Assembly: GCA_050950345.1 (NCBI GenBank)
Contig: JBMNHK010000007.1
Coordinates: forward strand, 186,001 to 250,000
Reading direction: 5' to 3'
Origin: Pelotomaculum_C sp050950345
Lineage (GTDB): Bacteria > Bacillota > Desulfotomaculia > Desulfotomaculales > Pelotomaculaceae
Length of the DNA: 64,000 bases
Shown: positions 43,410-52,161 of the stretch, piece by piece
How the letters are laid out: every line of letters starts with the position of its first letter
Position numbering within the stretch: position 1 is the stretch's first letter
Notes under the pieces: generated by a model
The model's input: the letters and a program-made list of their open reading frames with translations, nothing else
Told to the model about the DNA's origin: nothing
The model's database searches: none
Position numbers and translations under genes: made by a program

Positions 43410-43745
43410 TTAAAGATTTTCAAGAATGCTGTCCGCTAAGTCTTTTACATAGTTCATATCCGAGACCTGAGTAGGATCGGGCTTGAGGGTTTTGCTAATG
43501 GTGCAGGGTCGTCCCTGCAAAATGACTATTCGATCTGCTAGTTGTATCGCCTCTTTTACGTCGTGAGTAACAAAAACTGTGGTACATGGCTGCCATTGGA
43601 TCAAGTCCTTCAGTAAAGTGCGCATATCATTCTTGAGATGCTCATCCAGCGCAGAAAATGGCTCGTCCATAAGCAATAAGTCGGGCTGGATGGCAAATGC
43701 CCGCCCCAGGGAAACGCGTTGTTTCATTCCGCCGCTTAAAATAAG
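43410..43745 (-). pseudogene. Truncated NitT/TauT-type ABC ATPase (copy 1)
   Basis: Only the C-terminal half remains. In frame, LSGGMKQRVSLGRAF (signature), LLLMDEPFSALD (Walker B) and FVTHDVKEAI (H-loop) are present. Upstream of the signature the frame meets TAG and the Walker A half is missing. The homologous complete gene lies at 47247. The break at about 43745 meets the remains of a permease gene on the other strand, so a deletion joined two loci here. Confidence 0.85.
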
Positions 43746-43787
43746 CTAAATATTAGCGGAATTAGGAAAAAAGTGAGGTGCTATTTT

Positions 43788-44383
43788 ATGATGCAAGCCA
43801 GGGCCGGGTTGGCCAAGCGACTGTTTTTTTGGCCGGCCAAGAATACTTCTTACGCCATCTCTTTGGCACTAATTCTGGGTTTTATAATTGGCTCAAAACG
43901 ATTGCTCTGGTGATTCTGATACCTCTGATTCTGGGCGTAATTACTTACCATTACTTGTTGAAAAGATTTTCTCAAGAATATTTTCAAAAGCTGATAAAAC
44001 CTTATTTGCCGGCGGCCAGTGCCTGGGGAATAATGCCCATCATCTTTATCAGTATAAGTTTGAACGCCCCAAAAATTGCCTCCCGGCTTGAAATTTTTGC
44101 GCTAGCTTTTATAGTTCAACTCATTTTTTATGCTGTTAATTATATGATAGCTGTATTCATCGGGCGAAAAATGTTTGAAGAAAGAGATGGTCTGGCACTG
44201 GTTTTCTCCACTGTTCTCCGCAATCTATCCATTGCCATGGGTCTGGCGGCAATTGCCTTTGGCCCTAACGCGGCATTGATGGTCTCTTTGGCCTTTCTGA
44301 TACAAGGTCAGGCTGCTGCAGGTTTTATCAAGTTGAATAAGAAATACGGGTTGCTTAAAAGAAAAGAGAGCAATGTTTCATAA
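43788..44383 (+). pseudogene. Decayed arsenite/bile-acid-symporter-type permease
   Basis: A 41-codon frame (43788-43913) with GAGGTG upstream encodes a normal N terminus (KNTSYAISLALILGFIIG). A different frame from about 43895 to 44383 encodes the C-terminal half (NWLKTIALVILIPLILG, IIFISISLNAPKIAS, LRNLSIAMGLAAIAFG). The middle of the roughly 320-aa protein is absent and the halves are out of frame. The likely ancestor is an ACR3/BASS-type permease. Confidence 0.75.
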
Positions 44384-44739
44384 CAGCGCCAGCGGTTGAA
44401 TCGTTGCATAAACAAACATGGAGATGCGTGGCGAAGTATGTAAAGCAGATAGTTATTCATACGAGATGTTGCGACTAGTCTATTGACTTTGTGTCATGGG
44501 CTAGTTTATTATTTATGTAATGTTATTCTTTGTTTTGTCTATGCAATAAGGGTGTTTGTATGTCACCTAGTGTTGTTTTATTTCCTTAATTATGTTATAT
44601 AGCTTTGGGTGTTGCCCATGTCATGCCATGGTTTAATACCCTGAGCCATAATAAGGTTGGTGATAAGGGGTCTTTTGCTAACTGATTGGAAAATATCTTC
44701 TTACAAGCACAATGCATAACGAGAGGAAATGAATAAGGC
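44384..44739. other. 356-base gap before the GTPase operon
   Basis: AT-rich, no gene. TTGACT with a poor -10 lies at about 44480. It should hold the promoter of the 44740-50366 operon. I see no recognisable riboswitch. Confidence 0.4.
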
Positions 44740-45450
44740 ATGAAATTGATCACCTTTTCCGGTCCACCTTCCTCGGGCAAAACGTCGGTTATCACGAAGA
44801 TGATCCGCATGTATCTTGGCAGAGGGACCAAGGTGGGGGTAGTAAAATTCGACTGTCTCCAGAGCAATGACGACAAGATTTACGCCGGCTTGCAAGTGCC
44901 GGTCTTACTGGGTCTTTCCGGCCAGCAATGTCCGGATCACTACTACATCAGCAACATTGAAGATGTATTCAACTGGGGTGCCGAAATAGCCCTCGACATC
45001 CTTTTATCGGAAAGCGCAGGGCTTTGCAACCGGTGCGCTCCCCATATTCGGGCCATTCCGGCTGTCTGCGTCGTTGACCAGATGAGCGGTGTGTACACAC
45101 CGGGGAAAATAGGGCCCATGCTCCGGTTTGCGGACATTGTTGTGATCACCAAGAGCGATCTTGTTTCCCAGGCGGAAAGAGAAGTGTTCGAGATGAATGT
45201 CCAATACGCCAACCCCCGGGCCGAGATATTTCACGTCAACGGGTTGACAGGACAGGGGGCTGACGAGTTAGTCAAAAAATTAGATGAATATCCCAGTGAT
45301 GCAGTGGTTACAGGCAACAAGCTGCGCTACCCGATGCCGATGGCTCTTTGTTCCTACTGTCTCGGTGAGACGAATATTGGCGCCCAGTACCAGATGGGCA
45401 ATCTGAAAAAGATTGCAATCAGGGAAGGCAATACGGGGGACGGCAAATGA
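44740..45450 (+). CDS. HypB/UreG-like SIMIBI GTPase
   Basis: The 236-aa protein has P-loop GPPSSGKTS, the SAGLCNRCAPHIR segment and G4-like TKSD; the layout is that of HypB/UreG metallochaperone GTPases. A C-terminal Cys pair (LCSYCLGETNIG) could bind metal. It opens an operon of seven genes and overlaps the next gene by four bases (ATGA). Its partners are transport and methyltransferase genes rather than hydrogenase or urease, so its client is unknown. Confidence 0.82.
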   Translation: MKLITFSGPPSSGKTSVITKMIRMYLGRGTKVGVVKFDCLQSNDDKIYAGLQVPVLLGLSGQQCPDHYYISNIEDVFNWGAEIALDILLSESAGLCNRCAPHIRAIPAVCVVDQMSGVYTPGKIGPMLRFADIVVITKSDLVSQAEREVFEMNVQYANPRAEIFHVNGLTGQGADELVKKLDEYPSDAVVTGNKLRYPMPMALCSYCLGETNIGAQYQMGNLKKIAIREGNTGDGK

Positions 45451-46346
45451 CCATACAGAAATATATGAAAGAGCCGGTGAAATTGCTTTTTGCCGGGCAA
45501 CCTCATGCCAAAGACTGGTTGGAGCAGCTTGGCTGCGCCGTCGATTTAAAAAGCATGCGGGCCATGCCGGCTCAAGAAGTCCAGGAAGTCAAAACCATCA
45601 CCATCTGCCCCGGCCACGGCAAAACCGGCGAACCGGAACAATTCAGCCCTCTGACTTTTCAGCCCGGGGACATCGTGGCCGTAGTAGGCCCCACCGGTAG
45701 TGGCAAGAGCCGCCTGCTGGAGGATATTGAATGCGGCGCCGGCGGCGACACGCCCACGGGAAGAAGGGTGTTGATCAACAATGGGGTGCTGCCCAAATTC
45801 AGAAAAGGGAGAACGAGGCGGAGGATAGTAGCGCAGATCTCGCAGAATATGAACTTCGTTATCGATCTGACGGTGCGCGACTTCCTCAGCATGCATGCCC
45901 GTTGCTGGCCGACGGCGGATACCGGCGAGAAGATCGAACGGATCCTGGAGCTGGCTAATTCCCTGGCGGGAGAAAAATTTGATCTGGATAGCAACGTGGC
46001 GCAGCTCAGCGGCGGTCAGTCCCGCGCTCTCATGATCGCCGATTGCGCTCTGCTGTCCTACGCTCCCATCGTGCTCATCGATGAAATAGAAAATGCCGGG
46101 ATTAACAGGCGCAAAGCCATGGAGCTTTTGACCGGCGAAGATAAGATTGTCTTTCTAACCACTCACGACCCGCTCCTGGCCTTGCTGGCCCACACCCGGC
46201 TGGTCATAAGAAACGGTGGGATTCACAGCGTCATACGGCGCACGAAGAAGGAAGAGGAAACTCTCCAGCGATTGGAATTCGCCGACAATAATATGGCTGA
46301 ATTACGTGCCAGGATGCGTAGCGGTGAGCTTTTAGAGGACTTATAG
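45447..46346 (+). CDS. Unusual soluble ABC-type ATPase
   Basis: A 299-aa ABC ATPase. An N-terminal ~70-residue extension precedes Walker A (GPTGSGKSRLL); the signature is LSGGQSRALMIAD and Walker B IVLIDEIENAG, where the usual D-loop is changed. A charged C-terminal helix follows the H-loop TTHD. It has no dedicated permease next to it and is tightly coupled to the GTPase before it. It could act as an assembly or activation ATPase, like AtwA of the methyl-CoM reductase system, rather than a transporter subunit. That is inference. Confidence 0.75.
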   Translation: MTIQKYMKEPVKLLFAGQPHAKDWLEQLGCAVDLKSMRAMPAQEVQEVKTITICPGHGKTGEPEQFSPLTFQPGDIVAVVGPTGSGKSRLLEDIECGAGGDTPTGRRVLINNGVLPKFRKGRTRRRIVAQISQNMNFVIDLTVRDFLSMHARCWPTADTGEKIERILELANSLAGEKFDLDSNVAQLSGGQSRALMIADCALLSYAPIVLIDEIENAGINRRKAMELLTGEDKIVFLTTHDPLLALLAHTRLVIRNGGIHSVIRRTKKEEETLQRLEFADNNMAELRARMRSGELLEDL

Positions 46347-46377
46347 TTGAGTTGCCGGGGGAAGGAGATGAGGCAAG

Positions 46378-47232
46378 ATGGTGAAGATACAAATCCGATT
46401 GCCCCTCAATATTAGCAGGGGATTGGAAGAGATCCTGAGAGAACATGTTATAACGGCCGGAGATGATTACCAAACAGAATTTGCAATTGAAAATTCCCAT
46501 AGCAGTGGTGCGGAGGCGGATATTTTCATTGGCTTCATGCCGGAATTGGCGGTGCAGACCGACCGGTACCTTCAGGAGCATATGCTAAAGGTGCCCGGAC
46601 GGTTTCCTATCAGTAAAGAGCTCCAGGACAGTGGTTTTGTAGAGCCGGGGGGATATTTTCATACCTTTGGCATCGTGCCCTTTGTCATGTTTTACAACCC
46701 GGCTTATACGGACGAATCGGAAATTCCCCGGGCCTGGCATGAGCTTCTCGCGCCCAAATGGAAGGGGCGCGTCATGATGCCGGGTAAGGAACATATTGCG
46801 CCAAAGGTCATCCGGGCGGTGCTTAAATACGGGAACCCGGAGCAGGCACCAGCCGTAGATGAGAATATCACTTACCGCGGGACGCCGCCCAATGTCATCG
46901 AAGCCGTCAAAAACGGCGAATTTGCCCTGGGCATTGCTAATATCACTTTTGGCAGGATTTCCGAGAGTCAAAAGATCAAGATGTTCTGGCCGGAGGAAGG
47001 GCTGTTGTGCATGCCTCAGATTATCGCCTGGAAAAAAGGCCTTGCTGGAAGCCTGCTGAAGCTGGGGGACTTCATGCTCTCGCCCAGAGTTCAGGATTTC
47101 CTCATGCGGCAGACTTTTGTCCCGGCTGCGCCTGAAGCTGATCCGCCTGCTCTGCTTAAGGATAATTATGCTGTCCTCAAATGGATTGGTTGGGGGAATT
47201 TCCGGGCGGCCATGAGAAGAAGCGCGTCGTAA
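46378..47232 (+). CDS. Binding-protein-fold protein without signal peptide
   Basis: The 284-aa protein has the look of class II extracellular binding proteins of the Fe/thiamine/polyamine type (HTFGIVPFVMFYNP, WHELLAPKWKGRVMMPG, GEFALGIANITFG). It starts MVKIQIRLPLNISRG with no signal sequence or lipobox, so it should stay in the cytoplasm. AAGGAGATGAGG precedes the ATG. A ligand-carrying or enzymatic role inside the cell is possible. Confidence 0.75.
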   Translation: MVKIQIRLPLNISRGLEEILREHVITAGDDYQTEFAIENSHSSGAEADIFIGFMPELAVQTDRYLQEHMLKVPGRFPISKELQDSGFVEPGGYFHTFGIVPFVMFYNPAYTDESEIPRAWHELLAPKWKGRVMMPGKEHIAPKVIRAVLKYGNPEQAPAVDENITYRGTPPNVIEAVKNGEFALGIANITFGRISESQKIKMFWPEEGLLCMPQIIAWKKGLAGSLLKLGDFMLSPRVQDFLMRQTFVPAAPEADPPALLKDNYAVLKWIGWGNFRAAMRRSAS

Positions 47233-47246
47233 ATGGGGGTGTAAAC

Positions 47247-48044
47247 TTGTTTGAATTGAAAAATATCACCCTTGCTTACGGTGAGCTTAAAGTACTCGAC
47301 GGCTTCAACATGAAAGGGGAGGCTGAAGAGTCCATCTGCCTGTTCGGTCCCTCCGGTACCGGCAAAACTACCATCCTCAATGTGCTGGCGGGTATATTAA
47401 CCCCTGGTTCCGGTTCCGTGGTTTCGGACAACAGGCGGATCGCCTATGTATTCCAGGAGCCACGGCTTTTGCCCTGGCTGACGGTGGAAGAAAATATGGA
47501 GATTGGGCTCTTTAGACTGGACAGGGATGCCGGCCGTCGAAAGGAGATAGTGCGGCAGCTGCTGCCGCAAATCGGCCTGGAAGCCTTCGGGCATTACTAT
47601 CCGGAGCAACTTAGCGGCGGGATGATGCAGCGGGTATCTATCGGGCGGGCTTTTGTTGTGCAGCCTGATCTGCTGTTACTGGATGAACCATTCTCGGGTC
47701 TTGACGAAGCTCTAAAAGTCGAAATGCAGGATCTGTTGCTGACACTTAAAAAGCATCACAGGTGTACAACCGTCATGGTGACCCACGATCTCCAGGAAGC
47801 TATTAAGCTCAGTGACCGGATCATCGTCGTTGACGGCAGGCCTTGCAGGATCATCCTGAATATCACCAGCAACCCGGAAGACAGGCGGCAGCCGCCAGAA
47901 AAAAGTGTAGTGGCGGAAAAAATTAAATTAGCCATGCACAAACAAACAATAAATAAAGGAATGATAATTGATGAGAAAAAAGATCATGCTCCTGTTGCTT
48001 TGCCTGGGGCTGGTGCTCTGTACGGCGGGTTGCGGTGGAAATGA
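47247..48044 (+). CDS. NitT/TauT-type ABC ATPase (copy 2)
   Basis: A complete ATPase of the SsuB/TauB group: Walker A GPSGTGKTT, Q-loop FQEPRLLPWL, signature LSGGMMQRVSIGRAF, Walker B LLLDEPFSGLD and H-loop MVTHDLQEAI. TTG at 47247 behind GGGGGTG gives the family N terminus LFELKNITLAYG. The frame runs 74 bases into the next gene, adding about 25 residues with no counterpart in copy 1. It is the intact form of the truncated gene at 43410. Confidence 0.87.
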   Translation: MFELKNITLAYGELKVLDGFNMKGEAEESICLFGPSGTGKTTILNVLAGILTPGSGSVVSDNRRIAYVFQEPRLLPWLTVEENMEIGLFRLDRDAGRRKEIVRQLLPQIGLEAFGHYYPEQLSGGMMQRVSIGRAFVVQPDLLLLDEPFSGLDEALKVEMQDLLLTLKKHHRCTTVMVTHDLQEAIKLSDRIIVVDGRPCRIILNITSNPEDRRQPPEKSVVAEKIKLAMHKQTINKGMIIDEKKDHAPVALPGAGALYGGLRWK

Positions 48045-48978
48045 CGAGGCTGCGGAAACGCCAAATGCGGCCTCTGCGCCTGCCTCCTTTGAAGAGCTGA
48101 ATTTGAAGCTCGGTATCGCGCCTGGCCCCGTTACATATCCATTAGCGACCATGAGCGAAAAAAACAGCAATATTGTCTTGAAGCCATGGCAAAATAGTGA
48201 GCAGCTTACAGCGATGATTACGGCCAAAGATGTGCACCTTTGCAGCACGCCCCTGAGCAATGCGCTGCTGGCCTATAACAAAGGCATGGATACGCAGCTT
48301 CTGATGGTAACCGTGTGGGGAATGCTTTATGTGATGAGTACCGAAAATGAAGTCATGTTGCTGCAGGATCTGAAAGGTAAGGAGGTCATTGTATCAGGGA
48401 AAGGCGGCATTCACGATCATATTTTTCGCCATCTTCTGAGCAAGAATGATATTGACCCTGATAAGGATCTGAAGATCAGCTATCTCGACATGCCGGAAGC
48501 TTCACAGCGCCTGAGTTCCGGGCAAGTTAAATACGCGGTGCTTAACGAGCCTCAATCGAGTATTGCTTCCTTAAACGCAAAGAAAGCCAATGTTGAGCTT
48601 TACAGGGTGCTGGATTTAACAGAGGAATGGGGTAAGCTGCCGGGGCAAAAGCATAAGAAATTTCCGATGGCGGGGATCGTCGTCGTCAATGGCAGCGGAG
48701 TTGCGTCTGAGCAAGTTGCAGGTTTTCAGAAAGCATACATCGAAGAGGCCAGATGGGTCAACGAACATGGGCAGGAGGCAGGCCCGATTGTGGAAAAACA
48801 TGTGCCCACCATGAAAGCTAAGGCCGTGACGGAATCAATCCAATATGCCCGACTGGATCCCAGGCCTGCAATCGAATGCCAGGCGGAAGTCGTGGATTTC
48901 TTCAAAGAATTGGCAACTACGGCAGACATCAATGCATTCGGAGGTAAATTGCCGGATGACGCCTTTTTCTATAAATAA
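47971..48978 (+). CDS. NitT/TauT-type substrate-binding lipoprotein (copy 2)
   Basis: A 335-aa lipoprotein (lipobox LCTAGC) and full-length paralogue of the protein at 42357: APGPVTYPLATM, CSTPLSNALLAYNKGM, LKGKEVIVSGKGGIHDH and VKYAVLNEPQSS occupy the same places. ATG at 47971 follows AAGGAATGATAATTG. It is followed by its permease with a short overlap. Confidence 0.88.
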   Translation: MRKKIMLLLLCLGLVLCTAGCGGNDEAAETPNAASAPASFEELNLKLGIAPGPVTYPLATMSEKNSNIVLKPWQNSEQLTAMITAKDVHLCSTPLSNALLAYNKGMDTQLLMVTVWGMLYVMSTENEVMLLQDLKGKEVIVSGKGGIHDHIFRHLLSKNDIDPDKDLKISYLDMPEASQRLSSGQVKYAVLNEPQSSIASLNAKKANVELYRVLDLTEEWGKLPGQKHKKFPMAGIVVVNGSGVASEQVAGFQKAYIEEARWVNEHGQEAGPIVEKHVPTMKAKAVTESIQYARLDPRPAIECQAEVVDFFKELATTADINAFGGKLPDDAFFYK

Positions 48979-49708
48979 TCCGAGGTTATGGTATGCCCTG
49001 GGTGTCGGTTTAATGCTGGCGGTCTGGCAGTTGCTGTCTATGGTCTACAGCATTGTGATCGTTCCCTCCCCCTTGGAAACCTGGCGCGGCTTAATAAATA
49101 TTATTGCCAGCGGTGAGTTGGCAGAGAATCTGAAGATCACTTTTGCCAGGCAATTCACGGGTTTGTTCTTTGGCCTGGCGCTGGGGTCTGTTACCGGTGT
49201 CATTGCCGGCATCTTTAAAAAAGTGGAATTGCTGCTTCAGCCGGTAATTGTGTTCTTGCTGTCAGTACCTGCCATTATTTTTGTCACTATGGCGATGGTT
49301 TGGTTCGGTATGGGAACCAAGATGGCGGTATTTCTTGTGGCTTTACTGGTATTTCCCGTCATGCACACGAATACTGTGGCCGGTATCCATTCCATCGAGC
49401 CGGCGTTAAAACAAATGGCGGCCGTATATTGCGTGCCGCCTTTGAAAAAACTGACCAAAATTTATTTGCCGGGTATGCGCGGCCACCTGATCACGGGCTT
49501 TTCCCTGGGCATGGCGTCCTCCTTGAGGTTGACCATCATGTCGGAAATGCTGGGCGCTGCTGATGGGATGGGGCAAAGGATCTTTATTTCCAGGGTATAC
49601 CTGGAAACCGAAAAGCTCTTTGCCTGGGTAGTCGTACTGCTTGTCATCCTGGTGTTGCTGGAGTTTTTAACCATCCGGCCGTTAAAGAAATGGACACGGT
49701 TGGAATAG
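48956..49708 (+). CDS. NitT/TauT-type ABC transporter permease (copy 2)
   Basis: A 250-aa permease, paralogue of the one at 41612 (same order of segments, AVFLVALLVFPVMHTNTV, LKKLTKIYLPGM, LGAADGMGQRIFIS). The ATG at 48956 lies 23 bases inside the binding-protein gene and gives MTPFSINNPRLW; a longer frame from 48845 is only overlap. With 47247 and 47971 it makes a complete importer. Confidence 0.87.
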   Translation: MTPFSINNPRLWYALGVGLMLAVWQLLSMVYSIVIVPSPLETWRGLINIIASGELAENLKITFARQFTGLFFGLALGSVTGVIAGIFKKVELLLQPVIVFLLSVPAIIFVTMAMVWFGMGTKMAVFLVALLVFPVMHTNTVAGIHSIEPALKQMAAVYCVPPLKKLTKIYLPGMRGHLITGFSLGMASSLRLTIMSEMLGAADGMGQRIFISRVYLETEKLFAWVVVLLVILVLLEFLTIRPLKKWTRLE

Positions 49709-49736
49709 AGCAGTAAGATAAATAAAGTGATAAGAG

Positions 49737-50366
49737 GTGGAAATCAAGCTGGATAATAAAGCAGATTTCAATATAAGAGTAAAAGAGGTCATCTACCCGG
49801 TATTTCCCCTGCTGGCGGATTATTTTCTGCAACAAAGCGGTCTTAAGGAAGGTGTTTGCCTTGATATTGGTACCGGCAACGGATATATGGGACTGGCGCT
49901 GGCTGAAAAAAGCGATTTAACGGTCAGGCTCATCGATGTTGATCCTGAAATGCTCGGGTTTGCTGAAGAAAACATTAAGGCCCGCCAACTGTCGGACAGA
50001 GTTGAGACTTTGCGAGCCAATGTTGAAGCTCTTCCATTCCGGGATAATTATGCCCAACTGATTGTCAGCCGGGGGTCGGTTTTTTTCTGGGAGGATCAGG
50101 TCAAAGGCTTTAATGAAGTCTATCGCGTACTGGCCCCGGATGGGATGGCCTTTATTGGCGGCGGCTTTGCCACGCGAGAGCTCATGGAGGATATCGGGCG
50201 CCAAATGAAGGATATCTATCCGGACTGGGAAGGGCATCTGGCAGAGAAGATCGGCCCCGCTGCGCCTGACAGATTCCGGGAAATCTTACGCAAGACCGAC
50301 ATCCCGGCTGCAAATGTTGAGATCATGTATGATATCGTGAACTTGTGGATCGTAATAAAAAAATAG
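49737..50366 (+). CDS. Class I SAM-dependent methyltransferase
   Basis: The 209-aa protein has the SAM-binding loop LDIGTGNGYMGLAL, the acidic IDVDPEML, and the post-I region VEALPFRDN with VSRGSVFFWED. The substrate is not indicated. GTG at 49737 has a weak ribosome site; an in-frame CTG at 49749 is better placed after AGAGGTGG. It is the last gene of the operon, 28 bases after the permease, and a terminator follows. It is related in type to the methyltransferase at 51325. Confidence 0.85.
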   Translation: MEIKLDNKADFNIRVKEVIYPVFPLLADYFLQQSGLKEGVCLDIGTGNGYMGLALAEKSDLTVRLIDVDPEMLGFAEENIKARQLSDRVETLRANVEALPFRDNYAQLIVSRGSVFFWEDQVKGFNEVYRVLAPDGMAFIGGGFATRELMEDIGRQMKDIYPDWEGHLAEKIGPAAPDRFREILRKTDIPAANVEIMYDIVNLWIVIKK

Positions 50367-50472
50367 CAGGGCTGCAGCAGATTGGTTGGGGTCTGTAGCC
50401 GAGAGGTGTAAAAATAAAAGTGGTTGTGCGGTTACGTGCGGCAAGTTGAAAATTAAGTACAGCGCAATTTAG

Positions 50473-50508
50473 GCGCGATATGATGCTGATGCTTCATATC
50501 GCGCTTTT
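50473..50508 (+). terminator. Terminator of the GTPase/ABC operon
   Basis: GCGCGATATGA (50473-50483) and TCATATCGCGC (50494-50504) pair exactly, then TTTT. Confidence 0.9.
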
Positions 50509-50565
50509 AATATGGACTAATTGCTGGAGTGGCTTTTAAACCGGCTTCTGAGGGGTATTGTAAGA
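50473..50565. repeat. Left partial copy of the hcp 3' end and terminator
   Basis: From CTTTTAATAT onward the sequence aligns with 63775-63830 (the terminator T-run, stop and last codons of hcp): ACTAATT, TGGCTTTTAAA and GGCTTC are shared at the same spacing. In translation the minus strand gives SEAGLKA against PEADLKA of hcp. The copy is degenerate and no longer codes. Confidence 0.65.
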
Positions 50566-50665
50566 CTATAACAGGCGACTTAACCAGATATTAAACATCA
50601 ATAATCATCATAAATGATCATAAGAATGTATATTTATTTTTTAAAAGATGTTAAAGTCAGATTTG
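50566..50665. other. AT-rich region before the surface/ECF cluster
   Basis: About 100 bases rich in TCATNATNA elements (ATCAATAATCATCATAAATGATCAT), possibly a regulator site; no gene. Confidence 0.4.
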
Positions 50666-50694
50666 TTGACTTTTCTTAATTGATTGATTATGAT
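50666..50694 (+). promoter_or_regulatory. Promoter of the surface/ECF cluster
   Basis: TTGACT (50666-50671), 17-base spacer, TATGAT (50689-50694), about 90 bases before the first gene. Confidence 0.65.
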
Positions 50695-50785
50695 TTATGT
50701 AGTCTAAAGATACATTATGATTCGATTTGTTTGTTGGTATTACTTCTTTATGTGAGTTTAAGTGCTGTTTTGTTTTGGATGATAT

Positions 50786-51352
50786 TTGCATAAGAATGGA
50801 GTGAATTTAATCATAAACATTTTCTTGACCGGTAAAATTCATGTGGGTAAAAGTACAATAATTAACAAGCTGCTGGCAGACTATTCAGGAAGTGTCGGCG
50901 GCTTTAGAACTTTGCCGTTTTTTCAACAAGGGCGGCTGAACGGGTTTTATTTTGTGCCTTTACTTAAAGAATTGGTACCGAAGGAATTACCTTTTATCGG
51001 ACGATGCTTGGAAGATGATTCCTGGGAAGGATATCATGCTGTGTTTGATCATTTGGGGACAAGGGTTTTAAATGCCTGTCTGCAACATCCAGCAGGTCTA
51101 TGTATTATGGATGAATTAGGTTTTTTCGAAAGCAATGCCGAGCAGTTTCAGAAAAAAGTATTTGAGGTTTTGAGCTCCCAGATTCCTGTTCTAGGGGTCA
51201 TCAAACAGGCCGATAATGCTTTTCTTAATGCCATCAGGGTAAGGGGTGATGTAGAAGTAATTACTGTTACCGAAGGGAATCGGGATAAGCTTTATCGAGC
51301 ATTAGTTGAAAGGGGTGATATTTCCTGTTTGTCTGGACGGAGAAAAATTTAA
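50786..51352 (+). CDS. THEP1-like nucleoside-triphosphatase
   Basis: The 188-aa P-loop protein has Walker A LTGKIHVGKST and Walker B CIMDELGFFE, with the GGFRT segment after the P-loop, as in THEP1-type NTPases. A Lys/His-containing P-loop is unusual. The start is unclear: TTG at 50786, or GTG at 50801. In other clusters such NTPases accompany cofactor or transport genes, but their task is not settled. It is the first gene after the promoter, and the next gene overlaps its end. Confidence 0.75.
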   Translation: MHKNGVNLIINIFLTGKIHVGKSTIINKLLADYSGSVGGFRTLPFFQQGRLNGFYFVPLLKELVPKELPFIGRCLEDDSWEGYHAVFDHLGTRVLNACLQHPAGLCIMDELGFFESNAEQFQKKVFEVLSSQIPVLGVIKQADNAFLNAIRVRGDVEVITVTEGNRDKLYRALVERGDISCLSGRRKI

Positions 51353-52086
51353 CCTGGTATCGCAGGGCAGCGGCAGAAACTGGCTTTTATCAACAGATTG
51401 TCGATGAATGTGCTGAATTATTGCATCCTGCAGTAGAGGCATTTGACTTAGGCTGCGGAGCGGGCTACTTAAGCATGGCCCTGGCGGATGCTGTGAAATC
51501 AGTTACCGCTATTGATATCAGCCTAAAAGTTTTAAGCTATCTGAGCCAAGAATGCCAAAAAAGAAATATTAACAATCTAATATGTCGAGTAGCAGATTGG
51601 CATTATTGGGAGCCGGCACAACCCGCCGATATAGTTTTTCTCTGCTATTGCAACGGACTGTTAAGTCAGTTTAAAAAAGTCAGCGAGCTTACCAAGGAGT
51701 ATCTGGTGGTTATTTTACCTTATGACAGCAAGAATAATTTCCATTTGGATGAATATTATCCCCTCCCTGAAAAAAAGGGAAATCTTGAAACAGTAATAAT
51801 GGTCATGGAATTTTTGGAAGATAAGCAAATACCTTTTCAATTGAAATATTTAGTAAGTGAATTCGGTCAGCCTTTTTCCTGTAAGGAGGAATATGAAGAT
51901 TTTTTAAATTTTTATTTTCAAATCCCCAGGCATTCAATTCCCGCTGAGTATACGCAGAAATATTTGCAGCAACGTGAACATGGTTACTATCTTGCAAACC
52001 GAAAGGTTAGCGGCATGATCATTATAAAAAAGGACGATTTAGCTACGGCAATAACAGGGAGCGAGCAACAAAAGCAAGCCGGTTGA
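51325..52086 (+). CDS. Class I SAM-dependent methyltransferase, probable CTG start
   Basis: SAM-binding motif DLGCGAGYLSMALA, acidic AIDISLKVLSYL, and the later IVFLCYCNGL define a methyltransferase of about 250 aa. The first standard start is TTG at 51421, which cuts off a well-formed N-terminal helix (EKNLTWYRRAAAETGFYQQI) and lacks a ribosome site. A CTG at 51325 follows AAAGGGGTGA at the right distance, just after an in-frame TGA, and overlaps the NTPase gene. I prefer the CTG start. The substrate is unknown. Confidence 0.75.
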   Translation: MFVWTEKNLTWYRRAAAETGFYQQIVDECAELLHPAVEAFDLGCGAGYLSMALADAVKSVTAIDISLKVLSYLSQECQKRNINNLICRVADWHYWEPAQPADIVFLCYCNGLLSQFKKVSELTKEYLVVILPYDSKNNFHLDEYYPLPEKKGNLETVIMVMEFLEDKQIPFQLKYLVSEFGQPFSCKEEYEDFLNFYFQIPRHSIPAEYTQKYLQQREHGYYLANRKVSGMIIIKKDDLATAITGSEQQKQAG

Positions 52087-52161
52087 TGATGCGGGAACAG
52101 GTTGAACTAATAACGTTTAGCAACTAAATACTAAATAAAGGTCTAGCAGGAGGTGCAAGCA

